From: Prolixibacteraceae bacterium
GTDB lineage: Bacteria > Bacteroidota > Bacteroidia > Bacteroidales > Prolixibacteraceae
Direction: 5' to 3'
DNA length: 33,252 nt
NCBI GenBank assembly: GCA_028377305.1
Contig: JAONJW010000028.1
Location: forward strand, 1 to 33,252
The notes beneath the pieces were generated by a model. It searched no databases. It was not told where the DNA came from and was given only the letters and a program-made list of their open reading frames with translations. Below are positions 1 to 8,948 of the stretch, piece by piece. Every line of letters begins with the position of its first letter. Positions within the stretch are counted from its first letter, which is position 1. Both the position numbers and the translations under genes were made by a program.

Positions 1-821
1 AGAGTGCTTCACTAGACAAGTATTTACAAGAAATAGGTAAAGAGGAGCTTATTACCGTTGAAGAAGAAGTAGAATTGGCTCAACGGATAAAAAAAGGAGA
101 CCAAGCAGCACTAGAAAAACTTACTAGAGCTAACTTGAGATTCGTTGTATCTGTTGCCAAGCAGTATCAAAACCAAGGATTAACACTTCCTGACCTTATT
201 AACGAAGGAAACCTAGGTTTGATCAAAGCTGCTGAGAAATTCGACGAAACACGTGGATTTAAATTTATCTCCTATGCAGTATGGTGGATTCGTCAATCTA
301 TCCTACAGGCATTGGCAGAGCAATCACGTATCGTTCGTCTACCTCTTAATCAGGTAGGATCTCTAAACAAGATCAACAAGGCATTCTCTAAATTTGAACA
401 GGAACACGAAAGAAAGCCTTCTCCAGAAGAGCTTGCGGAAACGTTAGATCTTCCTGCAGACAAGGTATCAGATACACTTAGAGTTTCTGGTAGACACGTC
501 TCTGTAGATGCACCTTTTGTCGATGGTGAAGACAATAGTTTATTAGATGTACTAGTAAACGATGATTCACCAAACGCAGATAGAAGTTTGATTGGAGAAT
601 CTCTTGCAAAAGAAATAGAACGTTCATTGGCAACTCTTACAGAAAGAGAAGCGGATATTATTCGTATGTTCTTCGGTATTGGATGTCAAGAAATGACACT
701 AGAAGAAATTGGAGAACGATTCGGTTTAACAAGAGAGCGTGTGCGTCAGATCAAAGAGAAAGCAATTAGACGATTGAGACATACCTCAAGAAGTAAGCTA
801 CTAAAAGGCTACTTAGGATAA
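1..821 (+). CDS. rpoD: RNA polymerase primary sigma factor RpoD, 5'-truncated by the window edge
   Basis: This is the housekeeping sigma factor, which directs RNA polymerase to promoters. The reading frame is open to the window edge (first full codon at position 3, [12 protein letters not shown]), so the start lies outside. By comparison with Bacteroidota RpoD about 14 residues are missing, giving about 286 aa in all, the short form without region 1.1. Visible parts in order are region 1.2 (DKYLQEIG), regions 2.1-2.4 ([18 protein letters not shown] then [10 protein letters not shown]), region 3, and region 4 with the -35-binding helix-turn-helix ([19 protein letters not shown]). A TTG at position 75 is internal and not the true start. 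A strong terminator follows directly. This sigma factor recognises TAnnTTTG -7 boxes, which occur in front of several genes in this window. Confidence 0.97.
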   Translation, partial: SASLDKYLQEIGKEELITVEEEVELAQRIKKGDQAALEKLTRANLRFVVSVAKQYQNQGLTLPDLINEGNLGLIKAAEKFDETRGFKFISYAVWWIRQSILQALAEQSRIVRLPLNQVGSLNKINKAFSKFEQEHERKPSPEELAETLDLPADKVSDTLRVSGRHVSVDAPFVDGEDNSLLDVLVNDDSPNADRSLIGESLAKEIERSLATLTEREADIIRMFFGIGCQEMTLEEIGERFGLTRERVRQIKEKAIRRLRHTSRSKLLKGYLG

Positions 822-842
822 GTTGTCAAATACAGATATTAC

Positions 843-874
843 AAAAAGGCCATCATTTAATGATGGCCTTTTTT
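843..874 (+). terminator. Rho-independent terminator of rpoD
   Basis: A 13-bp perfect stem (843-855 with 861-873) around a 5-nt loop is A-rich on the left and ends in a T-run on the right. It begins 21 nt after the rpoD stop codon. Confidence 0.9.
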
Positions 875-1664
875 GTGCTTCATCACTATAAATATCTTTT
901 CGATCTACTACCTACCATTATAATCAATTAAAATTCGATTTTATTGTTTGCATGAAGCCTTAATAACAAAGCTAGACTTCTTTGTAACTAGATTAAAGTC
1001 TTTATCTTTATACTAGAGAATCAAGCTTGATTTTAGCAGATAGACACAATTTATTCATTAGGGGATACAGAGCCCGCTCGTAAATAAAAAGATAGCCTAA
1101 AAACTATTTTTCTACTTTTGCCTAATATTTTAACTCTTTTCTTTGATCCAAAAGATTCTTAAACTGCGATTATCCTATTAATTCCCTTTTCAGCCATATT
1201 AATAGAACACCAACACCTTTATATCAAATATGGATCATCAAAACATTAATATCTGTTTCCCAAACCTTACGATGAATCCGATCAGCACTTAATATGCATA
1301 AGTGTTTTCAGAAGATATATATAAAACGAAAAAAGATGTCGACAATCAATGATAAAAGAGAAAACAATTATTGTACTCATGTTAAATTACTTTGCTTGTA
1401 AGCCCTTGAGATAATACTTAAATGAGGCAAGTTTAAGATCTACATGAAAAGATGCTAGCATGCAACAAAATTGTCTCAACCATAGCCCAATTAGGCTTTT
1501 TTGTTTTAATTCTAAATCGTCATATCTACAATCTAGCACGTTACAAAAGACGTAAGAAAGAACAACTCATAACACACAAAATATCAAAAGATGAATCCTT
1601 GCACACACTGTGATTAATTCTGGACTATAACTATCTTTGAAAACAACTTTTAAAACAATATACT
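875..1664. other. A+T-rich gene-free stretch between rpoD and the sulfatase gene
   Basis: No credible reading frame, tRNA or composite repeat copy was seen here. A weak hairpin (AGCC/GGCT, about 1487-1500) followed by six T residues could be a terminator-like signal of an unseen small RNA, but the stem is only 4 bp. The only other signal is the promoter box at 1632-1639 that serves the next gene. Confidence 0.5.
1609..1639 (+). promoter_or_regulatory. Bacteroidota-type promoter of the sulfatase gene
   Basis: TATCTTTG at 1632-1639 matches the TAnnTTTG -7 box. A partial -33 box (TGTG, 1609-1612) lies 19 nt upstream. The box ends 25 nt before the ATG at 1665, giving a short leader. Confidence 0.5.
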
Positions 1665-3143
1665 ATGAAACAAGCCTATTACATAGGGATGCTAACACTT
1701 GCAATAACCCTTCTAATAAGTTGCAACAAGAAAGAAGAAAAACCGCAACAACCCAATATATTATTTATAGCAGTAGACGATCTTAGACCAGATCTAGCAT
1801 GCTATGGGAATACATATATCAAATCACCCAACCTTGACCAATTGGCACAAGAGGGAGCTCTTTTCACCAACCATTTCACCAATATCCCAACTTGCGGTGC
1901 TTCTAGACACTCAATGTTAACAGGGAGATATCCAGCTTCTAGTAAGGATATCACAAACCACGCAACAGAATATGCTTTTCACAATAACAAATCCCTCACC
2001 AAGCCTGAGACCTTTATTGCAAAACTGAGACAAGGGGGCTATCACACCGTGGGAATTGGAAAAATAAGCCACGCTACTGATGGATATATCTACAAATACA
2101 CAGAACAACCATCCCACAAAAGGGAACTTCCCAATAGTTGGGATGAACTACTATTTGATTATGGGAAATGGGGCACAGGTTGGAATGCATTTTTTGGTTA
2201 TGCGAGTGGGGAAAACAGACAATCCCTTAACAAAGAAGTCGAGCCGTATGAAATGGGCAATGTTGAAGATGATGGCTATATTGATGGCATCACAGCCAAT
2301 CTAGCCATTAAAAAACTAGGACAACTAAAAAACGAAAAAAAACCTTTCTTTCTTGCCGTTGGTTTTTTCAAACCACACCTCCCTTTTAATGCACCAAAAA
2401 AATATTGGGATCTATATGATCGTGATAAACTCCCAATATCACAAAACCCCAATATCCCTAAGGATATAAATAATGCTTCATTACACAACAGCAACGAATT
2501 TAATCTATACCATTGTGGTGACGAACATCTTGATCTATCCAATCAAGCATCTATAGCATATGCAAAAAAACTTCATCATGCATACTACGCATGTATATCC
2601 TACGTCGATCAGCAAATAGGCAAAGTACTGCTAGAACTGAAAAAACAAGGATTAGATAAAAATACAATTATTGTAGTTTGGGGAGATCATGGATGGCATC
2701 TCGGAGATCAACACGTTTGGGGAAAACACACTCTTTTCGAAAATGCATTGCGTAGCACACTGATCATTAAAGACCCTAGAAGCGCTCAAAAGGGAATCAC
2801 AGTGTCAAATATAGTTGAATCTGTAGACCTATACCCAACGATCTGTGAGCTATCTAATATCTCAGAACCTAAGGAGATGGATGGGGAAACATTAGTTCCA
2901 CTTATCAATGGGAAAAATAAAAGGAATAAGAATATCGCATATGGCTATTTCAACAAAGGAATTACACTACGAACCAAGCAACATCGACTAATTAAATACT
3001 ACCGAGAAGAGAAACCTGATATAGAACTATATGATCATACAACAGATCCTCTTGAGGATCAAAACATAGCAAGTCAAAATAGAGAACTTATTGCGAAACT
3101 ACTCCCAATACTTGAAAAAGGGAATACGGGTCTTTACAAGTAA
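1665..3143 (+). CDS. Sulfatase lipoprotein, iduronate-2-sulfatase-like (S1_7 type)
   Basis: This is a 492-aa arylsulfatase-superfamily enzyme that would hydrolyse sulfate esters, probably on a sulfated polysaccharide. The N-terminus (MKQAYYIGMLTLAITLLISC) is a lipoprotein signal with a lipobox ending at C20, so the enzyme is expected to be membrane-anchored. Metal-binding residues lie in FIAVDDLRPDL. The maturation motif CGASRHSMLTGR carries the Cys at residue 77 that would be converted to formylglycine by a maturase not present here. The pattern CxASR, the GFFKPHLPF segment and the C-terminal WGDHGWHLGDQHVWGKHT block point to the iduronate-2-sulfatase-like branch. The gene stands alone with its own promoter and terminator and has no SusC/SusD or glycoside hydrolase neighbours, so the substrate cannot be read from context. 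Confidence 0.9.
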   Translation: MKQAYYIGMLTLAITLLISCNKKEEKPQQPNILFIAVDDLRPDLACYGNTYIKSPNLDQLAQEGALFTNHFTNIPTCGASRHSMLTGRYPASSKDITNHATEYAFHNNKSLTKPETFIAKLRQGGYHTVGIGKISHATDGYIYKYTEQPSHKRELPNSWDELLFDYGKWGTGWNAFFGYASGENRQSLNKEVEPYEMGNVEDDGYIDGITANLAIKKLGQLKNEKKPFFLAVGFFKPHLPFNAPKKYWDLYDRDKLPISQNPNIPKDINNASLHNSNEFNLYHCGDEHLDLSNQASIAYAKKLHHAYYACISYVDQQIGKVLLELKKQGLDKNTIIVVWGDHGWHLGDQHVWGKHTLFENALRSTLIIKDPRSAQKGITVSNIVESVDLYPTICELSNISEPKEMDGETLVPLINGKNKRNKNIAYGYFNKGITLRTKQHRLIKYYREEKPDIELYDHTTDPLEDQNIASQNRELIAKLLPILEKGNTGLYK

Positions 3144-3186
3144 AATAGAAAAGGGTGACCATTCAACAGTCACCCTTTTCTATTTT
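3142..3186. terminator. Bidirectional terminator between the sulfatase and fabV
   Basis: A perfect 18-bp inverted repeat (3142-3159 with 3169-3186) has a 9-nt loop, with an A-rich left arm and a T-rich right arm. It works in both directions on paper and lies between two convergent genes. Confidence 0.93.
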
Positions 3187-3201
3187 ATTTATATTTAAGC
3201 T

Positions 3202-4395
3202 CTATTGAATACTCTTTACAGAAGTAGTCTCATCGACCTCAGCCGAATAATCAACTCCCTCGATATCAAATCCAAACAAGCTCATAAACTCATGCTTATA
3301 CCCCTCAAGATCTCCAATCTCTGAAAGGTTATTCGAATCAGCAATATCCCACAACTTAGATACTTTTTCTTGGATATCCTCTCTCATCTCCCAGTCATCA
3401 ACACGAATACGTCCTTTTTCATCCACTGGAATATCAGAACCTGCATACAAGCGATCACTATACAAACGTTGAATCTGCTCGATACATCCTTCATGAACAC
3501 CTTCTTCTTTCATCACTTTAAACAATAGTGAAATATAAAGAGGAATTACTGGAATAGCAGAACTAGCCTGTGTCACCAACGCTTTATTTACAGAAACATA
3601 AGCCTCTCCATGTATCGAAGCCATATTTTCTGTCAACTCATGCGCAGTTGCTTCCAAATGATCCTTAGCTTTTCCAATAGTCCCATTTCTGTAAATAGGG
3701 AAGGTAATTTCAGGGCCAATATAAGAATACGCAACAGTCTTCACTCCGTCAGCCAATACTCCTGCTTCACCCAAAGCTTCCATCCACAATTTCCAGTCAC
3801 CACCACCCATCACTTGAACGGTATTAGAAATCTCTTCTTCATCCTGCACAGGCTGAATGGAAACATCTGACACTTTTCCTGAATGGAAGTCAACTGTTTT
3901 ATTCGTATACTCTCCATCAATAGGTTTCAACACCGATCTATAAGTCTTGCCATCTACCGGATTAGTACGACGTGGGGCCGCCAGACTATAAATCACTAGA
4001 TCAACCTCTCCTAAATTCTCCTTTATTGCTTCAATCGCCTCTGCTTTCACTTCATTTGAAAAAGCATCTCCATTGATTGTTTTTGCATAAAGACCCTCTT
4101 CTTCTGCAAACTTTTCAAATGCAGCAGTATTATACCACCCTGCAGTTCCAGGTTTTCCTTCGACTCCTGGCTTCTCAAAACAGATACCTAGGGTTGCTGC
4201 ATTCGACCCAAAAGCACTAGTGATACGTGAAGCCAAACCGAAACCAGTTGAACAACCAATAACAAGTACTTTCTTAGCACCGTTAATCGCTCCTTTAGAT
4301 TTCACATAATTGATCTGATTCAACACATTTTGTTCACATCCCTTTGGGTGAGAAGTAAAACAAATGAAACCTCTCATTTTTGGTTCAATAATCAT
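3202..4395 (-). CDS. fabV: FabV-type trans-2-enoyl-ACP/CoA reductase
   Basis: This 397-aa NADH-dependent reductase carries out the last step of each fatty acid elongation cycle, reducing enoyl-ACP or enoyl-CoA. The full family length is present, starting with MIIEPKMRGFICFTSHP. The Rossmann nucleotide-binding loop is GCSTGFG (residues 47-53), followed by the family signature GKPGTAGWYN. The catalytic Tyr-x8-Lys pair is Y235 and K244, and the additional conserved Y225 is in place; these positions equal those known for characterised FabV enzymes. The protein is cytoplasmic and transcribed alone. FabV enzymes are known to be less sensitive to triclosan than FabI. The related TER enzymes prefer crotonyl-CoA, so a role in butyrate-type CoA metabolism is an alternative. 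Confidence 0.95.
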   Translation of the reverse strand: MIIEPKMRGFICFTSHPKGCEQNVLNQINYVKSKGAINGAKKVLVIGCSTGFGLASRITSAFGSNAATLGICFEKPGVEGKPGTAGWYNTAAFEKFAEEEGLYAKTINGDAFSNEVKAEAIEAIKENLGEVDLVIYSLAAPRRTNPVDGKTYRSVLKPIDGEYTNKTVDFHSGKVSDVSIQPVQDEEEISNTVQVMGGGDWKLWMEALGEAGVLADGVKTVAYSYIGPEITFPIYRNGTIGKAKDHLEATAHELTENMASIHGEAYVSVNKALVTQASSAIPVIPLYISLLFKVMKEEGVHEGCIEQIQRLYSDRLYAGSDIPVDEKGRIRVDDWEMREDIQEKVSKLWDIADSNNLSEIGDLEGYKHEFMSLFGFDIEGVDYSAEVDETTSVKSIQ

Positions 4396-4476
4396 ACTGT
4401 AAATATTTTATTCAAGAATATATTTCTTATTCATACAACACTCGCTCATATCAAAACAAGTGTGCCAACGCTTATA

Positions 4477-4484
4477 CAAACTTA
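4477..4484 (-). promoter_or_regulatory. Possible -7 box of fabV
   Basis: On the minus strand TAAGTTTG matches TAnnTTTG and lies about 80 nt before the fabV start. A TTTTG at the expected -33 side is 24 nt away, slightly long. The same box sequence is used in front of the DUF6266-like gene at 21650. Confidence 0.35.
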
Positions 4485-4604
4485 ATAACTCTTGAATTGT
4501 TTCCCGTGCAAAACAATTCAAAAAGAACCTACCAAAAGCAAATTTCACTACAAAACCAATCAAAATATCGAACAGCTTAGATTAATAGTTTATTTTTGTA
4601 GTAG

Positions 4605-6674
4605 TCAAGATGAAATACTCTTCTCTTTGGGATAAGCTATTCTTGAATGATACACATTCACCAGTTGGTCCAAGTAACATCGTTTTAATGCTGTGATCTG
4701 TGCAAAAGTAATAGGAGCATGATCTAATTGTCCCATCTCTATCTTGCTATCCACAATCTGATGAATCAACTGCTTTAGATTCTCCTCACTCTTATCTTTC
4801 AAACTTCTCGAAGCAGCTTCAATCGCATCAGAAAACATCACGACAGCTTGCTCTTTGGTTACAGGATTAGGTCCTGGATATGAAAATTTTGACTTATCAA
4901 TCTCTACACCCTCTTCTGCATTATTCTTACTCATCACATAAAAATATCCAGTCACACCTGTACCATGATGAGAAGTAATGAAATCTGCAATTTGTTTAGG
5001 CAACTTATGTTTCTTTGCTAACTCCAGTCCCCCCGTAACATGACCTATAATAATCTTCGCACTATCTTCTGGCGACAATCCATCATGAGGATTAACACCC
5101 CCAACCTGATTCTCTGTATAAAATGTAGGGTGTAACATCTTACCGATATCATGATACAAAGCACCTGCCCCAGCCAGATTAGCATCAGCATCGATCTCCA
5201 TCGCGGCTCTTTCCGAAAGATTCTTCACCTGAATAGAATGCTGGAAGGTTCCTGGAGCTTCAGTAGACATCTTTCTCAACAAAGATTGTTGATTCGTATT
5301 GGATAACTCCATCAAAGTAAAATCAGACATAAAGCCAAAAGCCTTCTCTGATACATAAGCCAATGGTTGTGCCAAATTTACCAACAACGCATGAAGAAAG
5401 AACCATTTAATCATAGACCAATTGACTGCCGAAATATTACCATCCTGAATCAATGATATAGCAATGTAACCAACTAAAAAGGTAACAAAAACAACTAATG
5501 AAGTCAAAACCCAGTGCCCTCTCTTCTTCAGTGTCCTTAGAGACATCACCGCTGCAGTTCCTGCAATAAACTGTAGAAAAAGATACTCATACCCATTCGG
5601 CGCGAAATATCCTATCATCACCACTAAAATGGTATTAGTAAAGATTGCGATCCGTCGGCCTAAAAATGAGTAAGCTAAAATAGCAAAGATAGAAACTGGA
5701 AAGAGATATATATTTAAGTCCGGCACTTGACTGATCAATCGAGCAGAAACAACTGCAATTACAACCAAAACAAACAAATACAACACCAATTTTATATTTT
5801 CACTCAACTCTGGATAAAAATCAAAAATATACAAGATTAAAAGCGCAACCAAGATCGACACAAACAGAAGCATCCCTAAAGAGACTAGAAGATTGTTTAC
5901 ATTCAAACCCCCAATATCTTTCATACTTACCTGCATAGACTCCAAAATAGTAAACACCTGTGGAGTTACAAGATCTCCTTGCGCAATAATTCGTTCTCCC
6001 TCTTGAACCATACCTCGAGTGTGCGAAATAGATGACAACATCTCTGCCCTTGCTTTCTCTGACATCTCCTTCTCAAACAAAAGGTTTGTCTCAATATATT
6101 TGGATGGATTTAAAGATGACACTAGCAACGATGCCCGTTTACCTGATGGATCATACTGCTTCCATAATTGAGACACGTGTCTAAATGCATCTTTTAAGGA
6201 ATATAGATTCACAACAGATTCCGTTCGAACAACACGACTTCGCAACACAGAAACATTGATTATACTATCCAACAAGCCGTCATTAACCACCACCTGCTCT
6301 AAAATACCTTGCTTATACACCGAGTCTAGAACAGAAACAAACCAGGACTCTTCTATAGAGTTAAATCCAATCAAACCTCGAATATCCTCTCTCAAATAGG
6401 CCATATTTTTATCCGAAACACTATCATTAAGTGTAAAATATGGTCGATATTGCTTCATGGCAACAAGCTCCTCATGGGCTAACTCTTGCTTTGTCTTTGA
6501 AATAGCAAAACTAAATGGGGCATATAAGGTTTCATGACGCCAAGGCTTTCCTTCTTGATACTCAAATCTGAAGTTCTTTTCTCGAGGAAAGGCTAAGAAA
6601 AGCAACGAAATGGTAGACAAACAGATTAATAGTATATATATCTTATGCCAAAAGGAATGAGGTTTATTTTCCAT
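4605..6674 (-). CDS. PgpH-type 7TM-HD phosphodiesterase (probable c-di-AMP hydrolase)
   Basis: This 689-aa membrane protein has the layout of the PgpH family: one N-terminal membrane segment (about residues 11-29), a large extracytoplasmic 7TMR-HDED-type domain (about 30-260), a block of about seven membrane helices (about 265-450) and a cytoplasmic HD domain. The metal-binding HD pair is H508-D509 in YHDIGKMLHP, followed by IIIGHVTGG and ITSHHGTG, which hold the other ligand histidines, and a downstream FSDAIE with the distal Asp. Family members degrade cyclic di-AMP to pApA. The domain fit is strong; the exact nucleotide is inferred from family knowledge. The gene is monocistronic on the minus strand. 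Confidence 0.9.
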   Translation of the reverse strand: MENKPHSFWHKIYILLICLSTISLLFLAFPREKNFRFEYQEGKPWRHETLYAPFSFAISKTKQELAHEELVAMKQYRPYFTLNDSVSDKNMAYLREDIRGLIGFNSIEESWFVSVLDSVYKQGILEQVVVNDGLLDSIINVSVLRSRVVRTESVVNLYSLKDAFRHVSQLWKQYDPSGKRASLLVSSLNPSKYIETNLLFEKEMSEKARAEMLSSISHTRGMVQEGERIIAQGDLVTPQVFTILESMQVSMKDIGGLNVNNLLVSLGMLLFVSILVALLILYIFDFYPELSENIKLVLYLFVLVVIAVVSARLISQVPDLNIYLFPVSIFAILAYSFLGRRIAIFTNTILVVMIGYFAPNGYEYLFLQFIAGTAAVMSLRTLKKRGHWVLTSLVVFVTFLVGYIAISLIQDGNISAVNWSMIKWFFLHALLVNLAQPLAYVSEKAFGFMSDFTLMELSNTNQQSLLRKMSTEAPGTFQHSIQVKNLSERAAMEIDADANLAGAGALYHDIGKMLHPTFYTENQVGGVNPHDGLSPEDSAKIIIGHVTGGLELAKKHKLPKQIADFITSHHGTGVTGYFYVMSKNNAEEGVEIDKSKFSYPGPNPVTKEQAVVMFSDAIEAASRSLKDKSEENLKQLIHQIVDSKIEMGQLDHAPITFAQITALKRCYLDQLVNVYHSRIAYPKEKSISS

Positions 6675-6750
6675 ATGTTATTACTCTAGTTATACAAACG
6701 AATTGCCTCATCTTCAATTATGAATTCTTATTGAAAATGATTAATTTACA

Positions 6751-6758
6751 CAAAAATA
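6751..6758 (-). promoter_or_regulatory. Possible -7 box of the PgpH-type gene
   Basis: TATTTTTG on the minus strand fits TAnnTTTG and lies about 76 nt before the start codon at 6674. No good -33 box was found. Confidence 0.3.
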
Positions 6759-6826
6759 AGCAATTATAAGTGGTTTTCCCTAAGAATCCATACCAATATT
6801 TTAGCCAACTAAAAGGATCTTACAAT

Positions 6827-7540
6827 ATGAATAAATTTGGAACAATCAATTGCAGTAATATATCCATATTTAAAAATAATAACTTCCAAAGCGAAGTGGT
6901 CTCAGAAGTTCTATGGGGTGAACCATTTACGGTAATACAGAACACTGAAAAATGGTCGCTAATTAAGCTATTCTACGACCACTACCAAGGGTGGATTCCC
7001 TCAAAGAACATATCTTTCATCAGTAAAGAATCCGCTTTGGATATGGATCAAAACTATATTCCGGTCCACGCCTTTTCTTTTCACCACAAGACACTTCTCG
7101 ACATCAATACCGAGGTTCACATACACCTCCCTCTTGGTGCCATGATCAAAGAGGCATCCAGAAAACAATCGTCCATACAACGAATAATCCAACATATGAT
7201 AGGCACTCCCTACAAATGGGGAGGTCGTTGTGCTTACGGAATTGATTGTTCTGGATTCACGCAACTTCTCTACAAATTCCTTAGACTACGTATACCTCGA
7301 GATGCGAAAGAGCAAGCTAAAATAGGCACAAAAATACCTTTCGGCGACCACAAATATGGAGATCTTGCATTCTTCGGAAAAGATGAACAAAATATATCTC
7401 ATGTTGGTTTCATTGAAAGTGACCAAACCATTGTTCATGCTTCTGGAGTCGTACAAAAAGAACAATTATCTGAAAAAGGTATTGTTGACAAAGACGGGAT
7501 GCAAACACACCAACTTTTATGGATCAAAAGGATAAAATGA
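6827..7540 (+). CDS. NlpC/P60 (C40) cell-wall peptidase with SH3-like domain
   Basis: This is a cysteine peptidase of the NlpC/P60 family, which cut peptide links in murein peptides. I start it at the ATG at 6827 because AAAAGGA (6811-6817) stands 9 nt upstream; a longer frame opens at a GTG at 6770 but would add 19 poorly fitting residues. From 6827 it has 237 aa. An SH3b-like region covers about residues 1-65 (ending GWIPSKN). The catalytic core is YKWGGRCAYGIDCSGF with nucleophile C141, H192 in SHVGF, and H204 in IVHASG. No signal peptide is visible, which suggests action on imported muropeptides in the cytoplasm (YkfC-like) or export by another route. A tiny hydrophobic reading frame follows 7 nt after the stop. 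Confidence 0.9.
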   Translation: MNKFGTINCSNISIFKNNNFQSEVVSEVLWGEPFTVIQNTEKWSLIKLFYDHYQGWIPSKNISFISKESALDMDQNYIPVHAFSFHHKTLLDINTEVHIHLPLGAMIKEASRKQSSIQRIIQHMIGTPYKWGGRCAYGIDCSGFTQLLYKFLRLRIPRDAKEQAKIGTKIPFGDHKYGDLAFFGKDEQNISHVGFIESDQTIVHASGVVQKEQLSEKGIVDKDGMQTHQLLWIKRIK

Positions 7541-7547
7541 GCGTATC

Positions 7548-7637
7548 ATGGAAAAAACTCATTTGATTATTTATTGTATGGCGGTACTGATAGTTATTTA
7601 TCTATCATGCACCTGCTCCAATAAAAAAAGGAAATAA
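7548..7637 (+). CDS. Possible 29-aa membrane or lipoprotein-like peptide
   Basis: A short frame (MEKTHLIIYCMAVLIVIYLS, then CTCSNKKRK) begins 7 nt after the NlpC/P60 stop. It is a hydrophobic helix followed by a Cys-containing, strongly basic tail, like a bare lipoprotein signal sequence. The Cys-flanking residues fit a lipobox poorly. It could be co-translated with the peptidase gene. There is no homology argument, and chance cannot be excluded for such a short frame. Confidence 0.3.
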   Translation: MEKTHLIIYCMAVLIVIYLSCTCSNKKRK

Positions 7638-7657
7638 TAACGCATGAAATCGACTAA

Positions 7658-7690
7658 TTGCCTTTATTGTTAAAAAAGTTCCTATATTTG
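7658..7690 (+). promoter_or_regulatory. Promoter of the NUDIX gene
   Basis: TATATTTG at 7683-7690 matches the TAnnTTTG -7 box, with TTG (7658-7660) 22 nt upstream as a possible -33 box. The start codon is 56 nt downstream. Confidence 0.45.
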
Positions 7691-7745
7691 AGAGCTTATT
7701 CATGAATGATTTATCATTCATTAAATCCATTTAACTTATTCAATA

Positions 7746-8174
7746 ATGAGCTTTGTCTATAAATATCCTCGTCCTGCGATCACAGTTGATACAATTGTTA
7801 TTGCACCACGAAATCAAGAAATGCTGATCCTTCTAATCAAAAGAAAGGACTATCCTTTTCAAGGATCTTGGGCACTTCCTGGTGGCTTCATCAATATGGA
7901 CGAACTTTTAATTGATGCTGCAGCTCGTGAACTTTGCGAAGAAACAGGCATATCCGAAGTTAGCCTTAAACAGTTCTACACTTTTGATGCTGTGCTTCGT
8001 GATCCTCGTCAACGTATTATATCTTCAGTTTTTCATGGAGAACTACCTGAGCCTGTTCCTGTAAAAGGAATGGACGACGCATTAGAGGCTAAATGGTTTC
8101 CTATCATATCTCTTCCTGAAATGGCTTTTGACCATAAAGAGGTAATACAAAAATTTGTCAGAGAGAAATTATAA
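7746..8174 (+). CDS. NUDIX hydrolase
   Basis: This 142-aa cytoplasmic enzyme hydrolyses a nucleoside diphosphate linked to another group. The Nudix box is complete: G47, E53, R61-E62, E65-E66 and G68, in the form Gx5Ex7REx2EExG. The N-terminal YKYPRPAITVDTIV and the FDAVLRDPRQRIISSVFHG segment resemble ADP-ribose-type NUDIX enzymes, including the catalytic part of NrtR regulators. It lacks the winged-helix domain of NrtR, so an enzyme role is more likely than a regulatory one. The gene stands alone between its own promoter and terminator. Confidence 0.9.
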   Translation: MSFVYKYPRPAITVDTIVIAPRNQEMLILLIKRKDYPFQGSWALPGGFINMDELLIDAAARELCEETGISEVSLKQFYTFDAVLRDPRQRIISSVFHGELPEPVPVKGMDDALEAKWFPIISLPEMAFDHKEVIQKFVREKL

Positions 8175-8184
8175 TATTTCACAC

Positions 8185-8213
8185 AGAGGCTATCACAAAC
8201 GATAGTCTCTTTT
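8185..8213 (+). terminator. Terminator of the NUDIX gene
   Basis: A 10-bp stem (8185-8194 with 8201-8210, one G-U pair) with a 6-nt loop runs into TTTT. Confidence 0.75.
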
Positions 8214-8889
8214 ACTTCCTTCCAACCATATTACTTGCTACGATGAAATGTTTGTGTCATCCGACTTCTTTGTCCTCATAAAGATCCAACCCTTTTGATA
8301 AGTTCCATATAATAAAAATAATCAATGACGCAGTAGATCAAGCAGGACTCATCTGATTAACAAACCAATAACATTTCAAAGGACATCAGTACTTATTTTT
8401 AAGCACCAGAAGAGTTTTAATAAGAGACTATAACAGACCTTTTAAAATCTGGCCATCCCACAAGAGTAAACAAAAAAAAACGCTAGAGTGCACAAAAGAA
8501 AGCTCCCTCTGTATCTATCCCTATGCCAGAAACATAGTGGAGTGTGAACACTTATTAAGGCGACAAGGAAAATATAAAAATCTTTCGGATAGAGTTGTAC
8601 AATGAGGGAAGTAAAATGAACACCTCATAGAGAGTCACTTAACAATGGACAACGATCATTAACTTAGAATCTTTATCTATCTCATCCCGCAATACAACCA
8701 GAGATCACTATATTTAATGATATCCCCAGTAGGTTATAGCATAATGAATATGACCAAAGTTAAATATGGACTCTCCGATCACCAAGAATCTTTTTGCCGA
8801 GTCAACACCATCACAATAGGGTGTCCTGGCATACCTCATTTTATATATGCAAACCCCTTCTTCTCCATCCTTAAACCCTTTGGAAAAGA
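8214..8889. other. Gene-free stretch between NUDIX and pyruvate kinase genes
   Basis: Two overlapping frames of 70 and 88 codons on opposite strands (8714-8983) are shadows: they have no start signal, no recognisable domain, and one runs over the pyk terminator. No RNA gene or composite repeat copy was seen in this space. Confidence 0.5.
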
Positions 8890-8923
8890 CAAAAAAAGAG
8901 GGAAACCTTTCGATCTCCCTCTT
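8890..8923 (-). terminator. Terminator of pyruvate kinase
   Basis: On the minus strand an 8-bp stem (8916-8923 with 8896-8903) and 12-nt loop are followed by a run of seven T residues, 26 nt after the pyk stop. Confidence 0.8.
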
Positions 8924-8948
8924 CATATCTTAAAAGATATAACAATGC

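Noticed and set aside
1487..1506. A short hairpin followed by T residues in the rpoD-sulfatase gap was considered as the terminator of a small RNA.
   Set aside because: The stem is only 4 bp and no promoter at a suitable distance was found.
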